Assembly (NCBI GenBank): GCA_964516295.1
Contig: CAZEYT010000028.1
Coordinates: 1 to 34,487, forward strand
Direction: 5' to 3'
Length of the DNA stretch: 34,487 nt
DNA from: CAZEYT01 sp964516295
GTDB taxonomy: Bacteria > Verrucomicrobiota > Verrucomicrobiia > Chthoniobacterales > Terrimicrobiaceae
The notes under the pieces: model-generated
The model's input: only the letters and a program-made list of their open reading frames with translations
Told to the model about the DNA's origin: nothing
Databases searched by the model: none
Shown here: positions 7,302 to 14,355 of the stretch, piece after piece
Position numbering within the stretch: the first letter of the stretch is position 1
Layout of the letters: every line of letters starts with the position of its first letter
Made by a program: the position numbers and the translations under genes

Positions 7302-8675
7302 TCAATTCACCGACACCAACCGCGCCGCCAGCTCCCGGCGATTGATCTTCCCCCGTGCATTGACCGGGATCCCGGCCACGGGGAAAATCTCCCGCGGTCG
7401 CTCCCAGGGCGCGAGATGCGTTGCACCGAAAGCACGCAATCCGGCTACGTCCGCTTCGCCCAATCCGACCACCGCCGCACAAACCATTTCGCCATGCGGC
7501 GGACGAGGCGCCCCAAAGACAACAACCTCGCGCACCCCGGGATACTTCGCCAAAACCTGCTCGACCACCGAAGGCGAAATCTTTTTGCCGCCGACATTGA
7601 TGAAATCCGCCTCGCGCCCCACCAGGCGAAATCCTCCGCGCCAGGGAACCACACGGTCGGCCGGTTCAAACACGCCGCTCCCGTCCAGCCCACCCACGGC
7701 AGCACTGTGGATACGGATCCTCCCGCCCGCCTCCTCAAAGGCCGGTTCCGCCCACTCGATCTGCACACCTGCCACTGGCGTTCCGACGAAACCCGCCTCA
7801 AAAATCGGTTCCTCCGTCGGATCATAGCAAATGCCGCCGCACTCGGACGCTCCATAGAATGAATGAATTTTCCTCCCGAACTTTTCGTGAAAAGCCCGCG
7901 CCACGCCGGGATCGAGCGGAGCTCCGGCCGAAATGCAAAGCCGCAGCCGTCCGGGCAGGCGATCCGCGGCGAGCAGCGCCCGGAACATCGCGGGTACCGC
8001 CGGGAGCACGGTCGCAGCGGACGTTTCCAGCCCGCGCTCCAATGCCCGGGGAAGCGCATCCGTTGCTGTCACCACCGGAATTCCACGAACCAAAAGTGGC
8101 GTCACCAGATTGCTGAATCCATACGAATGCGTGAACGCGACGATGCCATACGCCCGATCTTCCGCGACGAGCCCCATCGTTTCGCAAATCTGGTCGGCAT
8201 CCGCCAACAATTGCGCGTCGGTGAAGGGCAGGGCCGTCGGCTCGGATGTTGTTCCCGAGGTCAGCTTGTAGAGTACGACAGCCTCCGGTCCGTCCCACCC
8301 GCCATCCCGGTCGGTCAGACGGACCGCCTCCCCATGGCCACTGGCCACGGTCCCGGCACTGATCGACGCGGCGATCCGCTCGACAGCAGCCGGGGGAACG
8401 CCGGCATCCACCAGACAAACGGCGCGTCCGGCGCGCCAGGCTCCCAGCAAAAGTCCCGGGAACACCGGCCCATTCGCCAGTTGCAGCACCACGGCACCTC
8501 GTCCGCCCTCGAGCGCGGCGGCAAAGCTCCGCGCCTCCGCCTCGATATCCGCCCAACTCCGCGCCACCGCCCCGTCGGACGAAAAAATCGCGCCCCCGCT
8601 GCGGTTGCGGAGCACCGTCTGCCATCGGGTCTGAATCTGCGGCGCTATCAAATTGGTTGTTGCTTTCGAAGACAC
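7302..8675 (-). CDS. AMP-dependent synthetase/ligase (acyl-CoA synthetase-like)
   Basis: The 457-residue protein is an adenylate-forming (ANL) enzyme that would activate a carboxylic acid as acyl-AMP. Core motifs appear in order: a P-loop-like TSGTTSEPT (139-147), FYGASECGG (273-281), GGFRLVGREADFINVGGKKI (about 347-366), and VNARGKINRREL with the presumptive catalytic Lys443. The P-loop differs from the usual SGTTGxPK: Ser replaces the second Gly and Thr147 the Lys. The N-terminal domain is short for an acyl-CoA synthetase. The annotated start is GTG at 8673-8675 without a visible ribosome site; TTG at 8649-8651 is another option. It precedes cls on the same strand, hinting at a lipid-related acid, but the substrate is unknown. 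It diverges from rpmE with 28 bases between. Confidence 0.85.
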   Translation of the reverse strand: MSSKATTNLIAPQIQTRWQTVLRNRSGGAIFSSDGAVARSWADIEAEARSFAAALEGGRGAVVLQLANGPVFPGLLLGAWRAGRAVCLVDAGVPPAAVERIAASISAGTVASGHGEAVRLTDRDGGWDGPEAVVLYKLTSGTTSEPTALPFTDAQLLADADQICETMGLVAEDRAYGIVAFTHSYGFSNLVTPLLVRGIPVVTATDALPRALERGLETSAATVLPAVPAMFRALLAADRLPGRLRLCISAGAPLDPGVARAFHEKFGRKIHSFYGASECGGICYDPTEEPIFEAGFVGTPVAGVQIEWAEPAFEEAGGRIRIHSAAVGGLDGSGVFEPADRVVPWRGGFRLVGREADFINVGGKKISPSVVEQVLAKYPGVREVVVFGAPRPPHGEMVCAAVVGLGEADVAGLRAFGATHLAPWERPREIFPVAGIPVNARGKINRRELAARLVSVN

Positions 8676-8703
8676 TCGCGATATTCTGACGGACTTTTCA
8701 AGA

Positions 8704-8931
8704 ATGAAGCCAGAGATTCATCCAGAGTATCGCGAGACGGTCATTGTCTGCGCCTGCGGGGCCACGTATCGCACACGTTCCACCAAGGACAACATCAAGA
8801 TCGGCATTTGCGCTGCCTGCCATCCGTTCTTTACGGGCGAGCAGAAGTTTGTCGACACAGCCGGCCGCGTCGACAAATTCAAGCGCCGATACGGCTCCGT
8901 GCGCGCCGCCCGCGCCACGAAAAAGCTCTAG
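8704..8931 (+). CDS. rpmE: 50S ribosomal protein L31, zinc-binding type
   Basis: This 75-residue protein begins MKPEIHPEY and carries CACG and CAACHPFFTG, supplying the four cysteines of the zinc-containing L31 form, then the conserved DTAGRVDKFKRRYG. A basic C-terminal tail (RAARATKKL) completes it. The start at 8704 is set by the family N-terminus; the open frame reaches back to 8653 but that overlaps the divergent gene. A weak promoter-like pair (TTGCTT, 16 bases, TATTCT) lies at 8660-8687. The rpmE-prfA order seen here is common in bacteria. A strong hairpin terminator follows at 8951. Confidence 0.96.
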   Translation: MKPEIHPEYRETVIVCACGATYRTRSTKDNIKIGICAACHPFFTGEQKFVDTAGRVDKFKRRYGSVRAARATKKL

Positions 8932-8950
8932 GTTTCGACCCGACGATTTC

Positions 8951-8988
8951 AACGGTGAGTGTGCCTGCCGGTGCATTCACCGTTTTTT
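8951..8988 (+). terminator. Intrinsic terminator between rpmE and prfA
   Basis: Arms 8951-8965 and 8970-8984 can form a 15-pair stem (three G-U pairs) with a four-base loop, followed by six T (8983-8988). This is a textbook intrinsic terminator for rpmE. Its T-run ends only six bases before the prfA ATG at 8995, so the hairpin could also influence prfA expression. Confidence 0.85.
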
Positions 8989-8994
8989 CGTGCC

Positions 8995-10071
8995 ATGGAT
9001 TTTGAACCTCTCATCGAGCGCAAGCGCCGCCGCTTTTCCGAACTGGAGAGCCGCATCGCCGATCCCGCTCTCTTCGATGATGCCCGTCTCGGACGCGAAG
9101 TTCTTCGCGAACACGCTTCGACCAAGGAACTCCTCGAAACGTGGGACCGCCTCGTGCGCTCCCGGCGGGAACTCTCCGAAAATCGCGAACTGGCCGCAGC
9201 CCCGGATCGCGAGATGGCCGAGCTCGCCCTCGCCGAGATTCCCGTCCTCGAATCCCTGATCCCCGAGCTCGAACGCGCTGTCCAGATCGCGCTCCTCCCG
9301 CCCGAGCCGGACGAGGATCGCGATGCCATCGTGGAAATCCGAGCCGGCACCGGGGGCACCGAAGCCGCACTTTTTGCAGCGGATCTTTTCCGCATGTATA
9401 CCCGGTATGCCGACGCCCTCGGCTTGAAGGTGGAAGAAATGGAATCCAGCTCGGCCGATCTCGGCGGGCTCCGCGAGGTTATTTTCCGCGTTTCCGGCAC
9501 ATCGGTTTTTCGCCGTTTTCGCTACGAGAGTGGTGTGCATCGCGTCCAACGCGTCCCGGCCACAGAGGCCCAGGGGCGCATTCACACTTCCACCGCCACC
9601 GTCGCCGTCCTGCCGGAAGCCGAGGAAGTCGATCTCGACTTGAAAATGGAGGACCTCCGCATTGAAGTCTGCCGCGCCGGCGGTCCGGGCGGGCAGGGGG
9701 TCAATACCACCGACTCGGCCGTTCAGGTCATGCACATCCCCACCGGCCGCATCGTCCGCTGTCAGGACGGCCGCAGCCAGCAGCAGAACAAAGAACGGGC
9801 CCTCCAGATCATGCGCTCCCGGCTCCTGGAGGACAAACGCCGCGAGGAACAGGAAAAATACTCGGCCCACCGCAAAAGCCTTATCGGTGGCGGCGGGCGG
9901 GAGGAAAAAATCCGCACCTACAACTTCGCCGAGAACCGCGTCACCGACCACCGCATCAAGCTCTCGCTTTACAATCTCGACCGCTTCCTCCAAGGCGACA
10001 TCGGAGCCATGGTCGAGGCCCTCCAAGCCAGTGATATCGAGGACCGCCTCCGCGAAGCCGGCATGGCGTGA
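8995..10071 (+). CDS. prfA: Peptide chain release factor 1
   Basis: RF1 recognises UAA and UAG in the ribosomal A site and triggers peptide release. The 358-residue product has the expected order: helical N-terminus, an acidic segment, HRVQRVPATEAQGRIHTS containing the PAT tripeptide (188-190) that marks RF1 rather than RF2 (SPF), and RAGGPGGQGVNTTDSAV with the catalytic GGQ (232-234), then SQQQNKERALQIM. Length is typical, and no frameshift site of the RF2 kind is present. ATG 8995 (MDFEPLIERK) fits the family start; the frame is open from 8959 but that part is the terminator. No ribosome-binding site is visible, since the terminator hairpin occupies that place. Confidence 0.97.
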   Translation: MDFEPLIERKRRRFSELESRIADPALFDDARLGREVLREHASTKELLETWDRLVRSRRELSENRELAAAPDREMAELALAEIPVLESLIPELERAVQIALLPPEPDEDRDAIVEIRAGTGGTEAALFAADLFRMYTRYADALGLKVEEMESSSADLGGLREVIFRVSGTSVFRRFRYESGVHRVQRVPATEAQGRIHTSTATVAVLPEAEEVDLDLKMEDLRIEVCRAGGPGGQGVNTTDSAVQVMHIPTGRIVRCQDGRSQQQNKERALQIMRSRLLEDKRREEQEKYSAHRKSLIGGGGREEKIRTYNFAENRVTDHRIKLSLYNLDRFLQGDIGAMVEALQASDIEDRLREAGMA

Positions 10072-10113
10072 TTCGCATTGGCCGCACGGCCCCGGCCTGT
10101 CAACATGCCTCGC

Positions 10114-10572
10114 ATGGCTCGACTCTTTGTTTGTGTGTGCCTTCTTGTCCTCCCCGCAATCGCTCTTGCGGGAGAAGCAAACGAAGCCGCCCGCGTGGCC
10201 GAGACTTTCCTCAATGACTACGTCCGCGCCTCGGCGAAATTCTCCGACAGCTATGAGTCCGCCATCGCGTGGGTGAAAAGGAACCCCCGGACCGCACCGG
10301 CCTTCCGCACCGCTCTCGAGAAACTCTACCGCGACGCATCGAAAAAGGACCCCGAACTCGGCTACGGCGCGGATGCGATTGTGGGCGGTCAGGATTTTCC
10401 CGACCGCTTCACCGTCGCCGAAAGCCGGGTCTCCGGAATCCACGCTTACGTCGTCCTGACCGGCCCGCCATCGTTTCCCATGAAAGTCCCCGTCCGCCTC
10501 ATCGCCGTGAACGAGCAATGGAAGGTCGACGGTTCGGGCGATCTTGCCGGTCACCGACCGAAGGGACTATGA
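10114..10572 (+). CDS. Exported DUF3828-like protein
   Basis: The 152-residue product has a signal peptide (MARLFVCVCLLVLPAIALA) followed by a small domain: AETFLNDYVRAS, a helical middle with LEKLYRDASKKDPELGYGAD, then QDFPDRFTV and a C-terminal strand ending VRLIAVNEQWKVDG. The shape (helical start, D-Q-D loop, closing W-K-V-D) resembles DUF3828 proteins, an NTF2-like exported family of unknown function. Family assignment is moderate. ATG at 10105 would add three residues. Its stop overlaps the next start (ATGA, 10569-10572), so the downstream GreA/B-like gene is probably translated by coupling. It lies 42 bases downstream of prfA, which would allow a shared transcript. Confidence 0.7.
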   Translation: MARLFVCVCLLVLPAIALAGEANEAARVAETFLNDYVRASAKFSDSYESAIAWVKRNPRTAPAFRTALEKLYRDASKKDPELGYGADAIVGGQDFPDRFTVAESRVSGIHAYVVLTGPPSFPMKVPVRLIAVNEQWKVDGSGDLAGHRPKGL

Positions 10573-11030
10573 ACAAACGCGACATCCTCGCCGCGATCCT
10601 CGACGAACTCCGCGAGGGCTTCGAATGGCGGCAGTCCACTTCCAAGCGCACCCGCGCCGCCGGGAATGATGCCGAAAGCAAGGCCGAGAGCAAATACGAC
10701 ACGCTCTCCATCGAGGAAAACTATCTCGCCGACGGCCTCGCCAAAAAGGCCCGGGAAGCCGCCGAAGCCGCGGCCGAACTGGAGCTTCTCCCGCTCCGCG
10801 ATTTTGCTCCGGACGAACCCGCCGATCTCGGAGCTCTCATCGAAGTCGCCTTCTCCGATGGCGTCCAATGGTTTTTTCTGGCACCCGCCGGCGGCGGCAC
10901 CGAAATCACCCACGACGGCCACTCCATCACCGTCGTCACCACCGCATCCCCCGTCGGTTCCCAACTCTCGGGCCTCACGGTTGGCTCCACTCTTTCCCGC
11001 CCCCCCGCGCGGATCCTCCGCATCCTATGA
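10569..11030 (+). CDS. GreA/GreB-like transcription factor domain protein
   Basis: This 153-residue protein has a helical, charged N-terminal half (MNKRDILAAILDELREG, then NDAESKAESKYDTLSIEENYLADGLAKKAREAAEAAAE), likely a coiled coil. The C-terminal half resembles the FKBP-like domain of Gre factors: ALIEVAFSDGVQWFFLAP, then SPVGSQLSGLTVGSTL. The SKYDTLSIEENYLA block matches a distinct Gre-like family found in several bacteria, different from true GreA, which senses stalled RNA polymerase through a coiled-coil tip. Whether this protein binds RNA polymerase is unknown. It is overlapped by 4 bases on both sides, so the three genes form one coupled unit. Confidence 0.72.
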   Translation: MNKRDILAAILDELREGFEWRQSTSKRTRAAGNDAESKAESKYDTLSIEENYLADGLAKKAREAAEAAAELELLPLRDFAPDEPADLGALIEVAFSDGVQWFFLAPAGGGTEITHDGHSITVVTTASPVGSQLSGLTVGSTLSRPPARILRIL

Positions 11031-11602
11031 CCATGTCCAGAAAAACGCTCACAACCGCCGCCGTCGTACTGGCCGTCGTCATTGGTCTCGCGCTCACCGA
11101 GTGGCTCATGGGCCGCTCACTCTTCGGCCCGGCCGGTCGCCCGATCCTCTGGGTTGGCGGCATCTGGGATGCCAACTGCTCGCAAGGCTTCGCCGATCCC
11201 TACGCATTCTCGCACATCGCCCACGGCCTCATTTTCTTTTTCCTCCTTTGGCTTGTCGCCCGACGCGTCCCGCTCCGAACCCGCTACCTCATCGCCGTAA
11301 TCCTCGAAGCCGGCTGGGAACTCCTCGAAAACTCCCCCATCATCATCAACCGCTACCGCGACGCCACCATCGCCCTCGGCTACGCCGGCGACAGCATCTT
11401 CAACTCCGTGAGCGACCTGGTCATGATGTCCCTCGGGTTTCTTTTTGCGTGGCGCATGCCCGTCTGGGCCAGCGTTGTTCTCCTCCTCGTCATGGAAATT
11501 GGATGCGCTCTGTGGGTGCGCGACAACCTCACCCTCAACGTCATCATGCTCCTCCACCCCATCGAGGCCATCAAAACCTGGCAACTCGGTGCCCAACCCT
11601 GA
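11027..11602 (+). CDS. DUF2585 (UPF0314) family membrane protein
   Basis: The 191-residue product is a polytopic membrane protein with about five hydrophobic segments. Recognisable DUF2585 blocks are WVGGIWDANCSQGFADPYAFSH, AVILEAGWELLENSPIIINRYR and GYAGDSIFNSVSDLVMMSLGF. The conserved His, Glu and Arg/Tyr residues within or beside the membrane segments suggest an enzyme or transporter, but no function is established. ATG at 11027 overlaps the GreA/B-like stop (ATGA). An in-frame ATG at 11033 is an alternative. It is the last gene before the 509-base region without a convincing gene. Confidence 0.88.
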   Translation: MTMSRKTLTTAAVVLAVVIGLALTEWLMGRSLFGPAGRPILWVGGIWDANCSQGFADPYAFSHIAHGLIFFFLLWLVARRVPLRTRYLIAVILEAGWELLENSPIIINRYRDATIALGYAGDSIFNSVSDLVMMSLGFLFAWRMPVWASVVLLLVMEIGCALWVRDNLTLNVIMLLHPIEAIKTWQLGAQP

Positions 11603-12111
11603 TCTCTCTCGAAGACAAAGAGAAAGACGGGATTTTTGAGATGTCCCGGAAAAGCGACAGAAAGAGATCGGATTCAATCCTCTCTGACCCCAAAGGGCCG
11701 CCAGTCCACGCAAACACTCCGGTTAAATGGAGAACAGCTGTCGCATCCGCCGGTCTCCTCAACGAATGCGGCGCGCCGGGATAAACAAATTGTTCTTCTG
11801 ACGGCCGAGCATCATGAAATGGACGGAGCCAAGATCTGTGATCTGGAGAAAAAGCGCTGGCGCTTTCCTGTCCGCCCAACGTCTCCGTTCAAAGACCGCC
11901 GCGGACCCTATGCGAATCCCGATACCTCGCTGCTTTACCCAAAGAAGGCTCCTCATCGGATGCCCGTCGCAAATCCCCTTGAAATCCATGCCTCGGTCTC
12001 GAATCCCCTTGATCGGCAGTGGGTCGGGACGAAAGCGCAAGCGGCCGTCAATGCGCAAAACGATTCGGTGCAGCGGTCACCGGGATTGGCTCTTGGATTC
12101 GCTGCGCGAAT
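11603..12111. other. Region without a convincing gene
   Basis: Between DUF2585 and the tRNA I find no reading frame with recognisable motifs, signal peptide or ribosome site. I checked by eye for RNase P, tmRNA and SRP RNA core motifs and saw none. An 11-base direct repeat, AATCCCCTTGA, occurs at 11972-11982 and 12002-12012. It may hold a decayed gene or a regulatory RNA, but nothing supports either directly. Confidence 0.5.
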
Positions 12112-12199
12112 TGGCGGAGGGGGTGGGATTCGAACCCACGGAACATCGCTGTTCAGCGGTTTTCAAGACCGCCGCAATCGACCACTCTGCCACCCCTCC
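12112..12199 (-). tRNA. tRNA-Ser (anticodon UGA)
   Basis: The minus strand gives an acceptor arm GGAGGGG pairing with CCCCTCC, discriminator G and an encoded CCA (12112-12114). The anticodon stem-loop reads CGGTCTTGAAAACCG with UGA in the loop, decoding UCA and other UCN codons. A long variable arm and the T-arm GGGTTCGAATCCC follow, as expected for class II serine tRNA. Length with CCA is 88. It stands alone, and I see no duplicated 3' end that would mark an integrated element. Confidence 0.97.
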
Positions 12200-12325
12200 A
12201 AATAAGCCGATGGAAAACGCTACACCGGACCGGCGGTGGAGGGCAATGCGTGACGTGAGTGGAATGGCTCTTTTCTTTACGTTCGAGAAGAGCGTTGATA
12301 CGCTCCGCTGCGAATTGCTTGTGCT

Positions 12326-12742
12326 ATGAACTCACGATTTTTCTCCCTGCTCCTTCCCCTGCTGGCTGTCTCGCTCCTCGGGGGATGTTCCCTCAAGGAA
12401 AAATACGCCAGGAATGCCGAGGCTTCGCGTTCCTGGCTGGCGGCTTCAAAAAACGGCACCGCAACGACGAATTTCGAAGGAACGTATTACTCGCCGGAGT
12501 GGGGGGCCGTGGTTCTCAATCAGAACAAAGGGCGTTTGAGCGGCTCGATGGCACACTATCACATTGATGGAGTGGTGAGTGGCCGGACGGCATCTCTTCT
12601 TTTGATTGATAACTCCTGGACCGAATACACGATGGTCTTGAATCTCCGCGACGCGGAGGTTTTGGAGGGTAATTACTCCGCCTATGTGCCGTTCTCGGAC
12701 AAGGACGCAGCGCCGGTCACGCTTTACCGGATTTCGCGGTGA
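12326..12742 (+). CDS. Lipoprotein, paralogue 1 of tandem pair
   Basis: The 138-residue product starts with a signal peptide ending in the lipobox LLGGC (about 17-21), so it is probably anchored in an envelope membrane. The mature part is a single beta-rich domain: GTYYSPEWGAVVLNQNKGRLSG, then GVVSGRTASLLLIDN, ending PVTLYRISR. The same pattern (SxxWGxxxLxQxxxxxSGS, YxxxGVxSGxxAxLL, PF) recurs in the adjacent gene, so the two arose by duplication. I do not recognise the family. Its stop and the next start overlap (TGATG at 12740-12744). The leader 12200-12325 contains a short hairpin (about 12268-12289) but no clear promoter. Confidence 0.8.
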   Translation: MNSRFFSLLLPLLAVSLLGGCSLKEKYARNAEASRSWLAASKNGTATTNFEGTYYSPEWGAVVLNQNKGRLSGSMAHYHIDGVVSGRTASLLLIDNSWTEYTMVLNLRDAEVLEGNYSAYVPFSDKDAAPVTLYRISR

Positions 12743-13158
12743 TGATCCGCCGCGTTTTCTGCCTTTTGCTTCTGGTTCTGTTCTCGGGGTGCTCGATCAT
12801 CAACGAGGTCACCGACGAACGTTACAATCGCAACAACGCGGCTGGGGATCGATGGCTCTCGGACCAGCTGGGTTCGGCCGAGATCAATGTCAGCGGGAAT
12901 TGGACGAGCAATGATTGGGGAAGAGCGGAGTTGGTGCAGCGGGGGCGTCAGATTTCCGGGAGCCTCGGCGGTTACAATGTGCGCGGCGTGGCCAGCGGGA
13001 CGCGGGCTTATCTGCTGATCGCTCAGGGCGAGTGGTATTATTACAGTGCCGTCTTGGAAATGCCTCGGCCGGGGTTGTTGACCGGGCGGTTCTCTCGCGC
13101 AATTCCCTTCGTTCGCGGATTTTCCCGGCCGATGCGCCTGGAGCAGTTGGCCTTCTGA
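12742..13158 (+). CDS. Lipoprotein, paralogue 2 of tandem pair
   Basis: This 138-residue protein has a signal peptide and the lipobox LFSGC (about 14-18). The mature domain repeats the layout of its upstream neighbour: GNWTSNDWGRAELVQRGRQISGSLGGYNVRGVASG (split by short loops), then RAYLLIAQGEWYYYSAVLEM and GRFSRAIPF. Conserved positions are WG, SGS, GV.SG and the PF near the end. The start ATG 12742 shares its first base with the previous stop; GTG 12739 is also possible. No catalytic motif is visible; a binding or structural role in the envelope is plausible. The M29 aminopeptidase gene follows after 62 bases. Confidence 0.8.
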   Translation: MIRRVFCLLLLVLFSGCSIINEVTDERYNRNNAAGDRWLSDQLGSAEINVSGNWTSNDWGRAELVQRGRQISGSLGGYNVRGVASGTRAYLLIAQGEWYYYSAVLEMPRPGLLTGRFSRAIPFVRGFSRPMRLEQLAF

Positions 13159-13220
13159 TTTTTCGGGAAAAGTCGGGCTCGGCAGTTGATTTTTGCGCCT
13201 GTTGCGCGGATTCTCCGCGG

Positions 13221-14333
13221 ATGCACGATCCCCGTTGCGCCAAGCTCGCCGAAGTTCTCGTCCGCCACTCGACCAAACTCACGAAGGACGAAAACGTCCT
13301 GATCGACCTTTTTGATGTCCCCGAGGATATTGGGATCTCCATCGTTCGCGCGGCGCGTCAGGCCGGGGCGGTGCCCTTTGTCGCGGTGCACAATGCCCGT
13401 CTTTCCCGCGAAATGGCCCTCGGGGCGACCGAGGACCAGCTTGGGGTGTCGGCGACGGTCGAACTGGCCCGAATGAAGAAAATGCACGCGTACATCGCCG
13501 TCCGAGGCAGTCACAACATCACCGAAATGTCGGATGTGCCTGAGGAAAAAATGCGTTTGATCTCCGGGGTGATGCGGCCTGTGATGGATTGGCGCATCAA
13601 CAAAACAAAGTGGGTCGTCCTCCGCTGGCCGACCGCAGCGATGGCGCAGCAGGCGCAGATGAGCACCGAAGCCTTCGAGGAGTTTTATTTCAAAGTCTGC
13701 ACGCTCAATTACGCGCGCATGGCTCCGGGCATGAAGGCGCTCAAAGCGCTTATGGACAAGACCGATCGTGTCCACCTCAAAGGCCCGGAGACGGACCTGC
13801 GGTTTTCGATCAAAGGGATCGGCTCGGTGGTCTGCGGCGGAGATCGGAATATTCCGGACGGCGAGGTTTTTTCCTGCCCGGTGAGGGACAGTGTCGAGGG
13901 CGTCGTGACTTTCAATGTGCCCAGCATTTATCAGGGAATTGCCTTCGACAATGTGCGGCTGGAATTTTCCAAAGGTCGCATCGTGCAGGCCACGGCCAAT
14001 AACACCGCGGCATTGAACAAGATTCTCGACAGCGATACCGGGGCCCGGTTCATCGGAGAGTTCTCGCTCGGCTTCAACCCCCACATCCTGCATCCGATGC
14101 GCGATATTCTTTTCGACGAAAAGATCTCCGGCTCGTTTCACTTCACGCCGGGGCAGGCTTATGAAATAGGCGGCAATGGCAACAAGAGCCGCATCCATTG
14201 GGACATGGTTTCGATCCAACGTCCGGACTACGGCGGCGGGGAAGTCTGGTTCGACGGAAAGTTGATTCGGAAAGACGGTCTCTTTACCGTTCCGGCGTTG
14301 AAGAAACTCAACCCGGATTATCTCGCCGGCTGA
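13221..14333 (+). CDS. Aminopeptidase, M29 family (AmpS/PepS-like)
   Basis: M29 aminopeptidases are two-metal cytosolic enzymes releasing N-terminal residues. The 370-residue product has the expected metal-site pattern in its second half: NIPDGEVFSCP (Glu215), GEFSLGFN (Glu280), DEKISGSFHF (His307) and SRIHWDMV (His326, Asp328). It is about 40 residues shorter than well-studied M29 members, mostly in the N-terminal domain. ATG 13221 gives MHDPRCAKLAEVLVRHS, the usual family start; the frame is open from 12915 but overlaps the lipoprotein gene. No signal peptide, so it works in the cytoplasm, probably in peptide turnover. Convergent with recG, 22 bases apart. Confidence 0.9.
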   Translation: MHDPRCAKLAEVLVRHSTKLTKDENVLIDLFDVPEDIGISIVRAARQAGAVPFVAVHNARLSREMALGATEDQLGVSATVELARMKKMHAYIAVRGSHNITEMSDVPEEKMRLISGVMRPVMDWRINKTKWVVLRWPTAAMAQQAQMSTEAFEEFYFKVCTLNYARMAPGMKALKALMDKTDRVHLKGPETDLRFSIKGIGSVVCGGDRNIPDGEVFSCPVRDSVEGVVTFNVPSIYQGIAFDNVRLEFSKGRIVQATANNTAALNKILDSDTGARFIGEFSLGFNPHILHPMRDILFDEKISGSFHFTPGQAYEIGGNGNKSRIHWDMVSIQRPDYGGGEVWFDGKLIRKDGLFTVPALKKLNPDYLAG

Positions 14334-14355
14334 TCGGTAGAGAAATCGAAGACAA

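Noticed and set aside
11759..12058. 99-codon minus-strand frame in the gap before tRNA-Ser
   Set aside because: No ribosome site, signal peptide or motif; composition looks random.
12268..12289. Hairpin upstream of the first lipoprotein as a terminator
   Set aside because: Stem is short and not followed by a T-run on either strand.
11814..12329. Open frame containing an EGVGFEPTE-like peptide
   Set aside because: This peptide is the well-known spurious translation of the complement of tRNA-Ser, which lies at 12112-12199.
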